This document shows, piece by piece, positions 31,905 through 42,577 of a stretch of 44,628 nucleotides of DNA (positions are counted from its first letter, which is position 1; every line of letters starts with the position of its first letter). Under the pieces are notes generated by a model. It saw nothing but the letters and a program-made list of their open reading frames with translations. It had not been told where the DNA came from and did not search any database. This stretch comes from Chromera velia. Its lineage: Eukaryota; Sar; Chromeraceae. The stretch spans positions 1-44,628 of the forward strand of contig JAHBMJ010000634.1 of assembly GCA_018398765.1 (NCBI GenBank). Direction: 5' to 3'. The position numbers and the translations under genes were made by a program.

Positions 31905-34163
31905 TAGGGCTTGGAAAAGGTGCACCTCAGAAAAGGTGCAAACCAAGAAGTTGCACCAGATGCACCTGTTTTGTACCAGATGCACCTGATGCACCTGTTT
32001 TGCACCTGATTGAATGGAATTGGGTGAAAAGTGTCAGCGTTATAGCCATGCAACGCGCCGCGGCCCCGCCCCTGCGGCTCCCCGCGGCCCCAAACGCACG
32101 TGTTGCCAGGCCGCGGTGCGCATCGGTACGTGGAACAAATCCAATCAGCCGATTTTTGAGAAAAAATTAAAATCGGCTACATGCATACAGCTAGAGGTCA
32201 CTGAACACACGTTCAACAATTAACGCATGCGCTACATGAAATTAAGTCCATTGCAGTATGAGTATCTCTTCTCTTTGCACCATGAGAACTGTTTTATGGG
32301 CTGCCTTATATAACAGAAACGACTGCATGTACACACACAGCAACGCGGAGCGGACAAGGGTAAAAGGACCAGAACAATAGGTTTAAGTCAAGAAGCTGAG
32401 TAAGCAGACTGAGTCCGTTTGCATAGCAATAGTACAATGCCAAACGGTTTGCCGGGAGGAAACAGCTTCCTCGACCTTAATTTATTAGCAATCCGAGGAT
32501 GAATGCCAATGCAGTGCTGTACACAGATTCTTTTTTATATGATGAAGAGAAGCAGAAACGGCACATACATGGGAACACGCATACGCGAAGGTACGTTGAC
32601 GCTCTCCCTCTCGATTGTAGGTAAAGACTTTTGAAACCTGGTGCTGGGTGCTCTTTACGATTGGCGGGCTCGATCTATCTTGGTCAGTAAGAATGCAATT
32701 GGTTTGATCATTCGATTTGTTGCTTTGCCTGAGAGAGTGGAACCATTCGTCGCTTCCGTCTGCTGATGGCTCGTCACGTTTGCATGCTCACATACAGATC
32801 TGTATTTGACTTTCTGTCATGCCACGGCTTCTCGTTGCGTTTGGTACTTCCAGAGGGTTTGAAGTCCATCTGTAGAGGGAATTGCAGCTTTCCTAGGGGC
32901 GTTCACCCCTTCGTTCGCGAGTCGTCAGTCATACCGGTTCTGTATACCGGTCACTGCAGTGAATTATTTTTCAATTTCACAAACCGGAGCCCTGTCTAGA
33001 TAGACGGTTTCAAACAAATACCAGCAAATAAAAGAGGAGTATGGATCTGAAGACGGAGAAACTATTTGTACTAGCCGCGTAGATCCTTGCAGGTGGCTCA
33101 GGAGGGTATGGAAAGATAAGCTAGTTTGGATGGACATCATGAATCAAGCCGGGTTGGTCAAAAGAACAAGGTCTGAGGTTAGGAATCGCACCTGTCCGAC
33201 TCTGTTCGTATTTCTCTCATTCTTCAAAGCCAAACCCAAATCAAAAGCCAAAGCTAAAGCCTCCCCTCCACCCCAACCAGCCTGCATTAAACCAGAGGAG
33301 TTTCTAGGGAAGAAAGACGACATACTGAGGTCGACTTTCAAGTTGGACTTCGAGTGAGACAAAGTCTACAAGGAGTCTGCTCTCTCCTCTTCTTTCTCCT
33401 CTTCTTCTTTCTGTTCTTCCTCTTTTTTATCCTCTGTTATCATTTTGTGTGGGCGGGTGAGCTAGGGAGTGAGTGAAGAAGAGAGCTAGGGTATATGACG
33501 GGGCTAGGCTCTGAGCCTTGAGATCAGGCCCTTACTCATCCTCACTTGCCCTTGCTCAGAGGAAAAATGCAAATAAAAAAACGTCTTCTTTTATTTCATT
33601 CTTTCCTTTTTTTCTTTTTCATGAAAACGCACCATTTGTGGTTGCTTTCTTCATGAGTTTGCTCCAAAGGGGCATGCATGCAGTTTGAAGGTTTTATGGA
33701 CCGTAGGGACAGAACTGGACTACAGTGCAGCACGCAAACGGCGCCAAACATATTCAAACACTATAAGCATACAGAAAAAGCATTGGAGAGGTGAAAAACG
33801 TTGCTTAAGTTAAGAAAAGAGACCTAGAAAGAGACCGAAGTCATGAAACAGTCAGAGACATAGAGTTTTTAATTGTAATATTTTTTATTTTTGCTTTTTA
33901 TCGCCTTTTCACTGATATTTCTAGCGACATTTAAAGTTGTTTTGCATTGTAAAAACTAGTGTAGCAAATCTATATCATAAAAAGCTTTTAGGTTTTGAAT
34001 GAGGCGCCTTTTGGCCGTTAGAAACACTAGAAATCAACCCTAGAAACATAGTTTTCATAGGGTAAACGGTACACCTTATTTTGCACCTGTTTTGCACCTG
34101 ATTTAAGGTGCAAACCTGTTTTTGCACCAGCACCAGCACCTTATGCACCTTTTCTCAGCCTTA
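31905..34163. mobile_element. hAT-type DNA transposon, 2259 bp, apparently non-autonomous
   Basis: The left end TAGGGCTTGGAAAAGGTGCA (31905-31924) and the reverse complement of the right end (34144-34163) match at about 17 of 20 positions. Perfect 8-bp duplications ACATATAG flank it. The TAGGG-type start and the 8-bp duplication define the hAT superfamily. Inside each end are several TGCACC/GGTGCA copies (31920-32005 and 34070-34150), as expected of subterminal transposase-binding repeats. No transposase domain (BED finger or dimerisation tail) was recognised. The interior has one Lys/Pro-rich coding-like stretch (33229-33357). Confidence 0.8.
33130..33357 (+). CDS. short Lys/Pro-rich ORF inside the hAT element
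   Basis: 75 codons from ATG 33130 to TGA 33355-33357. The second half after TTCTTCAAAG (about 33229) is Lys/Ala/Pro-rich and ends KDDILRSTFKLDFE. It reads like the last exon of a host gene, with an acceptor at AAAG. It could be a captured exon or a chance frame. No homology is recognised. Confidence 0.3.
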   Translation: MDIMNQAGLVKRTRSEVRNRTCPTLFVFLSFFKAKPKSKAKAKASPPPQPACIKPEEFLGKKDDILRSTFKLDFE

Positions 34164-34171
34164 ACATATAG
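34164..34171 (+). repeat. target-site duplication, right (ACATATAG)
   Basis: Exact copy of 31897-31904. Confidence 0.85.
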
Positions 34172-34625
34172 TGAGTAACAACTAGTAACAACTTTCTAAA
34201 AGCTCCTAAAAACATAGAAATTTGAGCCTAAATTTTAGTAAAATCTTTTGTCAGCATTTGTTAGCTAGTTTATTAAACGTTTACACATATTTGAATACAT
34301 ATAAATTAAGTTTGTGGAAGAGGACTGCCTTAGCAGTGTGTCCAGCTATGCATCGAACCTACCGAACGTCAGACATTCATTTATGGTCCGATCATGCCGC
34401 CAACGGCGATGGTGAATGATGATAATGATATAAATTAAGAAAATCCCATCAATTTTTACAGTGAGGAGCCCTGGATCGAGTCTAGTATTGATTTTCAACT
34501 TCATACGATATATAACAGCAATGATCTAGGTTTTTTCCGCGGTGAGTCCTAAGTCACCGCAATAATTGTTTATTGTATTAAATTGTATCACTATGTATTT
34601 TTATACATAATTTTTTAAAATTTAA
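34172..34625. other. no recognisable gene
   Basis: AT-rich DNA between the hAT element and the microsatellite cluster. Confidence 0.35.
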
Positions 34626-34655
34626 TCGCTCTCTCTCTCTCTCTCTCTCTCTCTG
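34626..34655 (+). repeat. (CT)n microsatellite
   Basis: An uninterrupted CT run. Confidence 0.9.
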
Positions 34656-34825
34656 ATGTATTCCACTCCATGCTGACAGCTCCTCAACGGAGGGCTAATG
34701 CCAGAACATGGAGGGAGAGACAAGGCAGTGGCTAGCGATGGAGAGAGAGAGGAGACGGAAGGTGCATGAAGTCATAGAAAGGAAATAAGGCCCGGCCAGG
34801 GACTGCACCATAAGCCCCGGTTGCT

Positions 34826-34865
<40 letters not shown>
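34826..34865 (+). repeat. (GA)n microsatellite
   Basis: An uninterrupted GA run following TGCTCT. Confidence 0.9.
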
Positions 34866-34867
<2 letters not shown>

Positions 34868-34889
34868 CAGACAGGCAAACAGACAGACT

Positions 34890-35221
34890 GATAGACAGCC
34901 TATATGTTTTTCCTTCTTCGCATTTCTCGACAAACAATGTCAAAACGAACAGACCAGGCAGACAGACGAATAATGCGACTTTTTTTTCTTTTCTATTTTC
35001 TGTTTCTGTTCAAAACAACAGTAAGACGAGACAAAATCATTGGGACAATGAAAGGAAGCACCGACAAACAGACAGGCGGAAGTGGCCCGAAGGAGACAGA
35101 CTGAGGCGCCCCTTGTACCTGTTTCCCCGTTGAGTTTTCACAGCCTGTATGTTTCTTCTCCCCTCTTTTCTTCATGTACACAACGAAACAAAAAGAAAGG
35201 AAGGAAGGAAGGAAGGAAGAA

Positions 35222-35252
<31 letters not shown>

Positions 35253-35470
35253 AAGAAAGAAGACAAGAGAACAAAACAAAACAAACAATCAAACAAAGGA
35301 GGCAGGGGACCCAAAAAGTGAGAGTTAAGCGGTCCTTGCCTCTCCACCTCCCGACAGGCTTTCACGTGATCAGAGAGACTATATGTTTCTTCTTTTCCCT
35401 CCTTTTCTTCAGACAGACAGACAGACAGACTATATGTTTCAGACAGACAGACAGAGACAGACAGACAGAC

Positions 35471-35547
<77 letters not shown>

Positions 35548-35550
35548 TAC
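34890..35550. repeat. compound (ACAG)n array with a reiterated spacer
   Basis: ACAG tracts occur at about 35223-35251, 35411-35429, 35441-35475 and 35476-35547. A longer unit recurs between them: CCTATATGTTT near 34898, CCTGTATGTTTCTTC near 35143, CTATATGTTTCTTCTTTTCC near 35377 and CTATATGTTTCAG near 35428. This shows tandem growth of a spacer-plus-ACAG unit. Reading frames here are low-complexity translations and not genes. Confidence 0.8.
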
Positions 35551-36181
35551 CAAGAAGAATCGTCTTGAAGATCAGGGAAGTGACAACTGTTTCTACCGCC
35601 TGAGGTTGTTTGTTTATTGCACACCCGCATACATTCGGTTTCAATTGTTTCCATACGACTCCGTTAGTCTCCGCTTTCCTGTTCGGGATTGACCCTCCAA
35701 CCGAAGGAACCGACCGATGTCTTCCCCTACACCACCATTTGCTCTATGTGTGTCAGACTGACAGCTAGACCGGCAATTTGTCTGTTTGTCTGGCTGTTCA
35801 TGAACGACATTCCTGCCTCTCCCCCGTGCCGATCCATCCGCATCCGCTGGGACCACCAACAAGAAACAATTTCGATCGGGCGTCTGTTTATTGCAACTTC
35901 GATGCCTGTGCCTGAGCAAGAACCGACTCGATTCGATTTTCCGGGGACCCCCCTTTTGCAATACGTATTGAAGTGAATTCCACAGTGCTGCACATGAGTG
36001 AATGAATGTACTCTGCTGTACGGATTCATGGAAGAGAAGGCCAAAAGCTTGGACATCCAAAAGTCGACGGGGAAGTGTGCAACACGCACACTGCACAACA
36101 ATTTTCCTTTTCGGTCGACGCGTGACCTTTTGGGTTTGTGCATGTATCGGTCAATCCTTGCATCCATGCATGCATGCAGAA
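35551..36181. other. 3' flank of the LITAF-like gene; no separate gene
   Basis: Open frames exist on both strands but lack start context, splice partners or domain signal. A (GCAT)n run lies at about 36166-36178. Confidence 0.35.
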
Positions 36182-36664
36182 TCAGAAGAGCTTGTGAGTG
36201 CCGATGATGCGATTGCAGCTGGGGCACTCGTGCTTGCAGTCCTTGGCCTGGTTGAAGCAGAAGGGAATCAGGCAGCAACCAAGGCAGCAGCCGAAGAAGC
36301 ACAGCCCCCCTGCGATCACCCAAGTGGCCGTCCCAACCTGATAGGACGTGCGCGTAGAGACTGTCTGACCGCAATGCGGGCATGTCAAGGTCACAGGATC
36401 GTGGGAGAGCATCCCGTTGGTGATCACGACAGGCTGTGGGGGGGGCGGCTGTCCGTAGGAGTTGCCGTAGGGTTGAGGCTGCCCGGCCTGGGCGTAAGAG
36501 GGCTGCACTTGGTATCCAGGCTGCTGTCCGTAGGAGGGTTGCACATGGACGACCGTTGTGCCGCCAGTGGGAGAAGGGGGCGGCTGGTGTGCCATCGGAG
36601 GTTCCTGCTTGGCGGGGTACGCTCCGTCGTACGTGGGAGGGGGCTCTTCGTTGGGCTGGGCCAT
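36182..36664 (-). CDS. LITAF-domain protein, 160 residues
   Basis: A single exon with ATG at 36664 and TGA at 36182-36184. Residues 1-80 are Pro/Gln/Tyr-rich and contain PPTY (9-12), a PPxY site of the kind bound by WW domains of NEDD4-family ubiquitin ligases. The LITAF domain follows: CPHCG at 95-99, then a Cys-rich hydrophobic segment of about 25 residues (113-138), then HECPSC at 145-150. The two CxxC knuckles together bind one zinc ion, and the hydrophobic segment inserts into one membrane face. Known LITAF proteins act at late endosomes and in membrane-protein sorting. The upstream in-frame extension lacks an ATG, so the start is well supported. Confidence 0.93.
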   Translation of the reverse strand: MAQPNEEPPPTYDGAYPAKQEPPMAHQPPPSPTGGTTVVHVQPSYGQQPGYQVQPSYAQAGQPQPYGNSYGQPPPPQPVVITNGMLSHDPVTLTCPHCGQTVSTRTSYQVGTATWVIAGGLCFFGCCLGCCLIPFCFNQAKDCKHECPSCNRIIGTHKLF

Positions 36665-36942
36665 CGTGCTTTGTGAAGTTAGTGCAAGTCTGGCGGAGGA
36701 TTCAAACTCAGGAAGAACGCGAAAGCTGGAGTACAAACAGAAAGTCTCGACTCACGACCGGGGATCTTTCAAGACTGTACAGTAGTCCTTCTCTCTCACA
36801 GACAGGAGTCCTTCTGTCGGAGTCACCAAGTGAAAGGTTTGCTATTCAGCGATTTTTCTCTGACATGCATGCAGATCGACCTCTGAGACAGTGAGACCTC
36901 CTTACGGCAAAGAGTGCATGCAGGTTGTCACAAATTAAGAAC

Positions 36943-37528
36943 AGTTATATTGTCGCGCGGGCGCAGTTTGTCCACGTCGAGTTTGAGTGCTATTTCCCTA
37001 AGTCGCGCGTTTGGTGTGATGGTTCCAAACTGAAGGTGAAATAGTGTATTTTGAAACGCGAAATTTACTATTTCACCAAAAAAATTGAAAAACTCGAGTT
37101 TGTTAAAAAATTATGGGTCCGCGAATTTTGGGGTTTTTCGGGTTGTGCAAAGGAGACGGCCCGGACCCAGAACAACATTTTCACTCAGAGGTCGAATTTC
37201 GCGAAACCGTTGAAATTTAATTAAGAAAATGTGTGTATGTTTCTTAATTGAATTTCAATAATGGTTTCGCGAAATTCGACCTCTGAGTGAAAATGTTGTT
37301 CTGGGTCCGGGCCGTCTCCTTTGCACAACCCGAAAAACCCCAAAATTCGGGGACCCATAATTTTTTAACAAACTCGAGTTTTTCAATTTTTTTGGTGAAA
37401 TAGTAAATTTCGCGTTTCAAAATACACTATTTCACCTTCAGTTTGGAACCATCACACCAAACGCGCGACTTAGGGAAATAGCACTCAAACTCGAATTGGA
37501 CAAACTGCATGCGCGCGATAATATAACT
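36943..37528. repeat. 586-bp near-perfect palindrome (foldback element?)
   Basis: Arms 36943-37228 and 37240-37528 are reverse complements apart from a few mismatches and one 3-bp indel, around an 11-bp loop (ATGTGTGTATG). The arms are non-coding. The outermost bases are AGTTATATT and AATATAACT. No target duplication is visible outside them. It could be a foldback or MITE-type element, or a two-armed insertion. A transcript across it would form a long hairpin. Confidence 0.9.
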
Positions 37529-37860
37529 CCGCGTGATCGGTACGATAGTATACGTGGTGTCGCGCGCGCAATTCGCGCGAACCCATGCACGTATATAGAC
37601 GGCCGGACTGCATGCGTACGCGCGTCTCTTCCGCGACGACTCAGACTGGTGCCTGACCTTTTCAACGTTCGATTATATAATCGGACCCCTGTCAGGTCGA
37701 CTCCGGCCGTCAGTTATTGAGCCGGAGAGGCCGTGCCAGACAGACACTCTGATATGTATAGTCACAAGATTTTGACAGCAAGCAGTGCCACCCGTCCAAT
37801 TTGCAAGGAGGGCACAGACAGAGAAATCAGAGCGTTCCTCTGAACTCACGCTGAGGTTCC
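37529..37860. other. 5' flank of the COQ8-like gene
   Basis: GC-rich with CGCG runs near 37558-37626. The promoter presumably lies here, but no specific element can be named. Confidence 0.4.
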
Positions 37861-40797
37861 ATGGCATCAGACTGGGCCCGTGTCTACGCGGGGTGTGCCA
37901 AAGTGGGCCAGCGCATCCTGGAAAAAGCTTCTCAAGAGACCCGAACAGACAAATACTTATACGAAGGCTCTGTCGCCTGTCTACGACAGGCCCTTGCGCA
38001 TGTGGAATGGCAGGATTTTGACCCCGAGCGCCGCCGAGAATTTTCACCAGAAGATCTGTCGACAGATGAGTTGGAGAGGAAGTACACGTCTGACCTTTCC
38101 GCCTTCAAAGCACCCTCATTCGTACCTGACGTCAATGAGTTGCCGCACTCTGATGCGATGCAAACAGCTTACAGAAGTGGCCGTTCTCCATTGACTGAGA
38201 AGGACACCTTGGAAGCCCCTGGCCCGACAAGCTCGAGTGCCGCCCCCGAGACGAGGGTCGGAGAACTGTCTGCAAGGAGTGGTGAAGAAGCCGAGCTTCC
38301 TGGAAGCTTTGAGCCTGTGTCTGCAGGTCTCGGGATGTCGGTCGTAGATGAGACTGTTTCAGGTGTGCCATCGGGAGAGATGCGTCTTTCGGAGTCCAAG
38401 CGACAGAGGGAGGAGACGGGGGAGACGGCAGTCTCGTTGAAGGAGACGGGATCGGTAAGATGGGAAGAGGGGGGGCTACCACAACGGCAACGGAGGGAGG
38501 TGGCAGTGCCTGCCTCGCCCCTGTCTCGTATGGCAAATTTTGGGGGGTTATTTGTTGGTTTGATGGGGGGAACAGTCGCAGAGTCGTGGAGGCAGTTGTC
38601 AGGGAGGTCTGATTCGGGGGGGGGGCAGTTCAGTCTTCAGTCAGCAGTCCTTTCAGACGCAAATTCAGAACGTATCGGGCAGGCCCTATGCAAGCTGCGG
38701 GGGGCAGCCCTGAAGCTCGGTCAGTTTTTGAGTATGCAGGACGAAATGCTTCCTCCAGCACTGCGATCGGCTTTGGAGAGAGCGCGTGCGTCAGCCGACG
38801 TGATGCCTCGGTATCAATTGGAGAAGGTCCTGAAGACGGAGCTGGGGGAGGACTGGGGGGGGCGTTTTGCGGAATTTGAGGAGCAGCCGTTTGCAGCGGC
38901 CTCGATAGGACAGGTTCACAGGGCCTCGTTGTTTGATGGAAGGAGGGTGGCAGTGAAGGTTCAGTATCCGGGGGTGGATAAGAGCATCGACTCGGATTTG
39001 AACAATCTGATGACGCTTGTCAAGTCAGCCTGCCTGCCTGCGGATGTCTTGGGGAGTGACAAATGGAGTGTAATGTGTCGAATGGACCAGGGCTCTTCTT
39101 CCCTTCTCTGTGTTTGTCCTGTTTCTCCCTTCTCTATCTGGTGAATGATCTGGTCTTGTGGAGTCAGTCGGAAAGCCTGCAGGAGGATTGAGAAGAGAAA
39201 CTTTTTAGGTGTGTATTGCGGATGTGTTCTGGGCTGAGAACCTGTGTTGCTGATCAGATCTGTACGCGACTTGAGAGAAAAGGCCCCATCGAGAAGTGTA
39301 AGGAGACAGAATGAATGCATGCATGCGACTGCGCTCCCATGTAGGAAACTTTGGATACGTCAATTTGTCGATCTCCTTCTTTTTTTGTTTTCTTCCTTGG
39401 TACGTGCAGATACACAAATTTGTTACCAAAGAATTTATTTCTTGACGTTCTCGCTCGGGAGATTCGGAGCGAGTTGGTTGCCGAGTGCGACTACGAGAAC
39501 GAGGCGAGGTTCTACAAACTGTTCAAACACCTGTTCAAAGACGAGAAGGGTATTCATGTCCCTGATGTCGTCTCTGAATTGTCCACTCGCCGTGTGCTGG
39601 TGACGGAGTATGTAGATGCCATCACGTTGAGAGAAGCAGCTGCTCTCTCGCAAAGCATTCGTGACTCTATTGGCATTCGGCTACTCCGTCTGTGTCTAAA
39701 AGAACTTTTCGTATTCAAACAAATGCAAACAGACCCGAACCCGGGAAATTTCTTCTACCAACCGAAAGGAGACACGCTCTACTTGATCGACTTCGGCGCA
39801 GGTAAGTGGGAGGGACGGACTTTTTTTTCCTCGTCTCTAAGCTTCTCGCGCGCCAGTGCCTCTCTGGGGCCTTCTTTCATGCTTCCGTCAGCCTCTTTTC
39901 GGTCTCTCTTCAGCTTTCCTTCACCCTTCTTTCAGGGCTCCCTCCCCTACCTTGCCCCTGGATCTCAACCGCATCCTCCTCTTTTCCTGTTGTCTCTGCC
40001 CCCTTTTGGTTTCCTGCATCATGTCATCCATTTTCTCGTCTGTCCTCTCCGCTCGCCTCTTCTCCACCCCTCTTCTCTTCTCCTTTCTTCTTTTTCCACT
40101 TAATCGTCGACGAATGCGATTCATCGCCGTAGAGGGAGGTGCTTTAGACAAAACGCCACACGAGACCTTCTTCAGAACTTTGGGTTCTTCTGTTCCCGTA
40201 GATCATTACCGCATGTCTCCGGTATGATCAAATGAAAATAAATAAAATGCAGGGAGGTCCTACAAGGACACCTTCGTCGACGATTATCTCCGTGTCGTTC
40301 ACGCGGCCTCTCTGAGAGACTGGGACCGCGTGTACTTCTACTCGACCCGCTTGGGGTTCATTGACGGCACAGAGCACCCCGACATGCTAGCTGCTCACTG
40401 CGAATCCGTGATGGCTGTAGGGGAGCCCTTCCGGACAGATTCAGAGGGGGGCATTTTCGACTTTGGAAGAAGTGGAGTGAAAGAGAGAATGGTCGAGCTC
40501 GGCCCCGTGATGGTCAAATACAGGAAGAGACCGCCTCCCCCCGAGATCTACTCCCTGCATAGAAAGCTGGCGGGATGCTACCTTCTGTGCATCACACTGA
40601 GGGCCCGTTTTGCGTCCAGCCGCATGTTTTCGGACGTTTTCCGTGAATACACATTCCAAGAGCCGGACCCCTTCGAAGCTGCGGGGCGCCCCTCACCGCC
40701 TCTCGACATCCCCGCAAGGCTGCGTCTGATGGAAATGCGGAAGGAAACGTCGGGGGAGGGAGCAAAGGCAAACGTCGTGGAAGGAAAGATTGTATAG
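37861..40797 (+). CDS. COQ8: COQ8/ABC1/UbiB atypical kinase-like protein (three exons)
   Basis: Exons are 37861-39023, 39410-39801 and 40253-40797. Donors are GTCAGC and GTAAGT, the acceptors are GTGCAG and ATGCAG, and all phases agree, giving 699 residues. The family hallmarks are present: KLGQ (285-288) in the KxGQ helix, the Ala-rich loop AAAS (345-348) replacing the Gly loop, the VAVK lysine (K366), QTDPNPGNFF (catalytic-loop Asp 496 and metal-binding Asn) and DFG (515-517). C-terminal YSLHRKLAG and ARF blocks also fit COQ8. COQ8 proteins are mitochondrial ATPases/atypical kinases that support the coenzyme Q synthesis complex. The 240-residue N-terminal region before the conserved core is Glu/Ser-rich, and its targeting signal is not obvious. 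Exon 1 start: first ATG, preceded by stops. Confidence 0.95.
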
Positions 40798-41813
40798 ATG
40801 TTCCGTGAAAGCGGACTACAGCGTGGCAGTGGAGTGGCAGTACAACCCTTATTCTAGCCCCTATTCAGATTTTATGTATAGACTTGAGTTTTTCTCAAAC
40901 TGTGAGTCTCAAAATTAAGGCGGATTCGTATCAAAGAAACGTTATTTTACTTTATTTTATATATATAAAAAACTAGATAAACAAATTTACTGTATGTATC
41001 ATTTAGCATATTTTCTAGCATATTTAATTTATCGTTATTAAACTTTTTAGAGACAGAATAATTAGTTGTAGTCGATTTTTTAAGCATTTCAAAGTTGAAT
41101 TGCCTTAGCATATCTTATAAAAAATATGTACCCATCTCAACGACAAGTCAACGTAGATGTTATTAAATGAAAACTCAACAAAAAACTGAATAACTTAATT
41201 GGTCTATGAATGAATGAATGACTAAAGCCGTCGGAGCCTAGCTCCTGGCAGTCCATGTATGAAACTTGATAACTTGAAGTTAACTAGTATATGTACCAGT
41301 GAATAAATATAAGTTGAAACAGCTTTCCGTTATACAGGCCAGGCCTGAGGCAGTGCGGTAGCTGGACTGACTTTCTCTTTCTTTACGCATTGCCGCAAGT
41401 GAGACATTCGTTCTCATATTCGTCTCAGTCAGCTGTGCATATTTTACTCGAAGAGCAAGATCGGCTTGAAAAAATCTTAAGTTACTGGGTCGCTTCAACT
41501 ATGTTCTCCAACTAAAGCGGAGACGACTCTGTCGGTCGGAACGTTGTAAAGACAGGCATATGGCAGGCATAGCCGTGGCTTTGGCCGCTCGTTCTGCATT
41601 CCGAACCTGCGTCTTCCGTCTCAGGTTCGACATGGTGATTGAGTGAAATCATGTAAAATCATATATGGCTGTTTGATTTGGGAACATCTGATCGAATCGA
41701 ACTGGCAGACAGCTTTCTGTGACATAAACAACACTGCGTAAACGAAAAATGTTGCCATACAAATCATTAGGACCCGCTGCACGCCGCCGCACGAAGTTTT
41801 GTTGCTGTGTTGA
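40798..41813. other. AT-rich 3' flank, no gene
   Basis: Non-coding; long AT tracts around 40940-41180. No domain-bearing frame. Confidence 0.4.
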
Positions 41814-41820
41814 TCTCTGA

Positions 41821-42042
41821 CAATGAGGATAAAATAATTCCGTCTGCAAAAGTCCGTGCGCAAAAGCCGTATGCAAAAGTTTTGGCCAAAAATCCGTCTG
41901 CACGAATGTGAGATTCTGCGCATAAATGTTGTGCGATTCCGCATGCAAAAGTCGAGATGCGTCGCGGAATAGCAAAAAACTTTTGTACACGGCTTTTGCA
42001 CGCAGACTTTTGTAGACGGAATTATATATCTCATCCTCATTG
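41821..42042. mobile_element. 222-bp inverted-repeat element (MITE)
   Basis: The left end begins CAATGAGGATAAAATAATTC and the reverse complement of the right end begins CAATGAGGATGAGATATATA. Both continue with CCGTCT-CAAAAGTC and CAAAAGCCGT blocks, so the arms pair over about 65 bp. Flanks TCTCTGA (41814-41820) and TCTGTGA (42043-42049) may be a decayed 7- to 8-bp target duplication. It has no coding capacity. Confidence 0.7.
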
Positions 42043-42049
42043 TCTGTGA

Positions 42050-42577
42050 TAATAATATATGACTATATATAATGATATATATATATATATCGTCATATCA
42101 CGTCACGATCATGCCGATCGATCCCGTTGTAGTTTCAAATTTGTCTTGTGCTTATATTTATATACGCCCTTCAATTGCACCAGTGCGCTTTTCAATCCTG
42201 GTATAGTTGTATACATCGCTATATATCCTGCTTGATGGACGGTGAACTGCGTGCGTGCCAATCGGAACTGCGTGCAGGCATGATATGAGTGGACAAGACT
42301 TTGTGGGTGCCTGAATCGATCTCTGTCCACACTCAAGAAAATGGGTGTGCCAAGCTTCGTCGTTTCAGCGCTTTCTCGATGCCAGATGACAGGGTTTTGC
42401 TTCACAAGCACTGTATGTGATGTTGGAAGTTTTTTTTGTGTGTCAAAGCTCTTCTCGCAAATTTATCCTGTTTCCTTTTTCTCTCTGTCTTCAGGTCTGG
42501 AGCTCGCTTAAGATCAGAGGCCTTTGGAAGAAACCTTCATACACTCTACTGACCTCTTTGCAGAAATTTTACTTGCC
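42050..42577. other. no firm gene; possible 5' exon region
   Basis: TA-rich to about 42180, then mixed sequence. TTCAG acceptor-like sites near 42490-42517 precede the open frame at 42518. Confidence 0.3.

Noticed and set aside
35138-35644. Minus-strand frame of CLSVCLSV repeats
   Set aside because: Pure translation of the ACAG microsatellite.
35998-36894. Several plus-strand frames over the LITAF gene
   Set aside because: Antisense to a clear LITAF-domain coding sequence.
39806-40227. Plus-strand frames inside the second COQ8 intron
   Set aside because: Located between GTAAGT and ATGCAG splice sites that join the kinase reading frame exactly; pyrimidine-rich intron sequence.
41621-42040. 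Minus-strand frames of 139 and 113 codons
   Set aside because: They lie across the 222-bp inverted-repeat element and AT-rich flank, with no domain signal.
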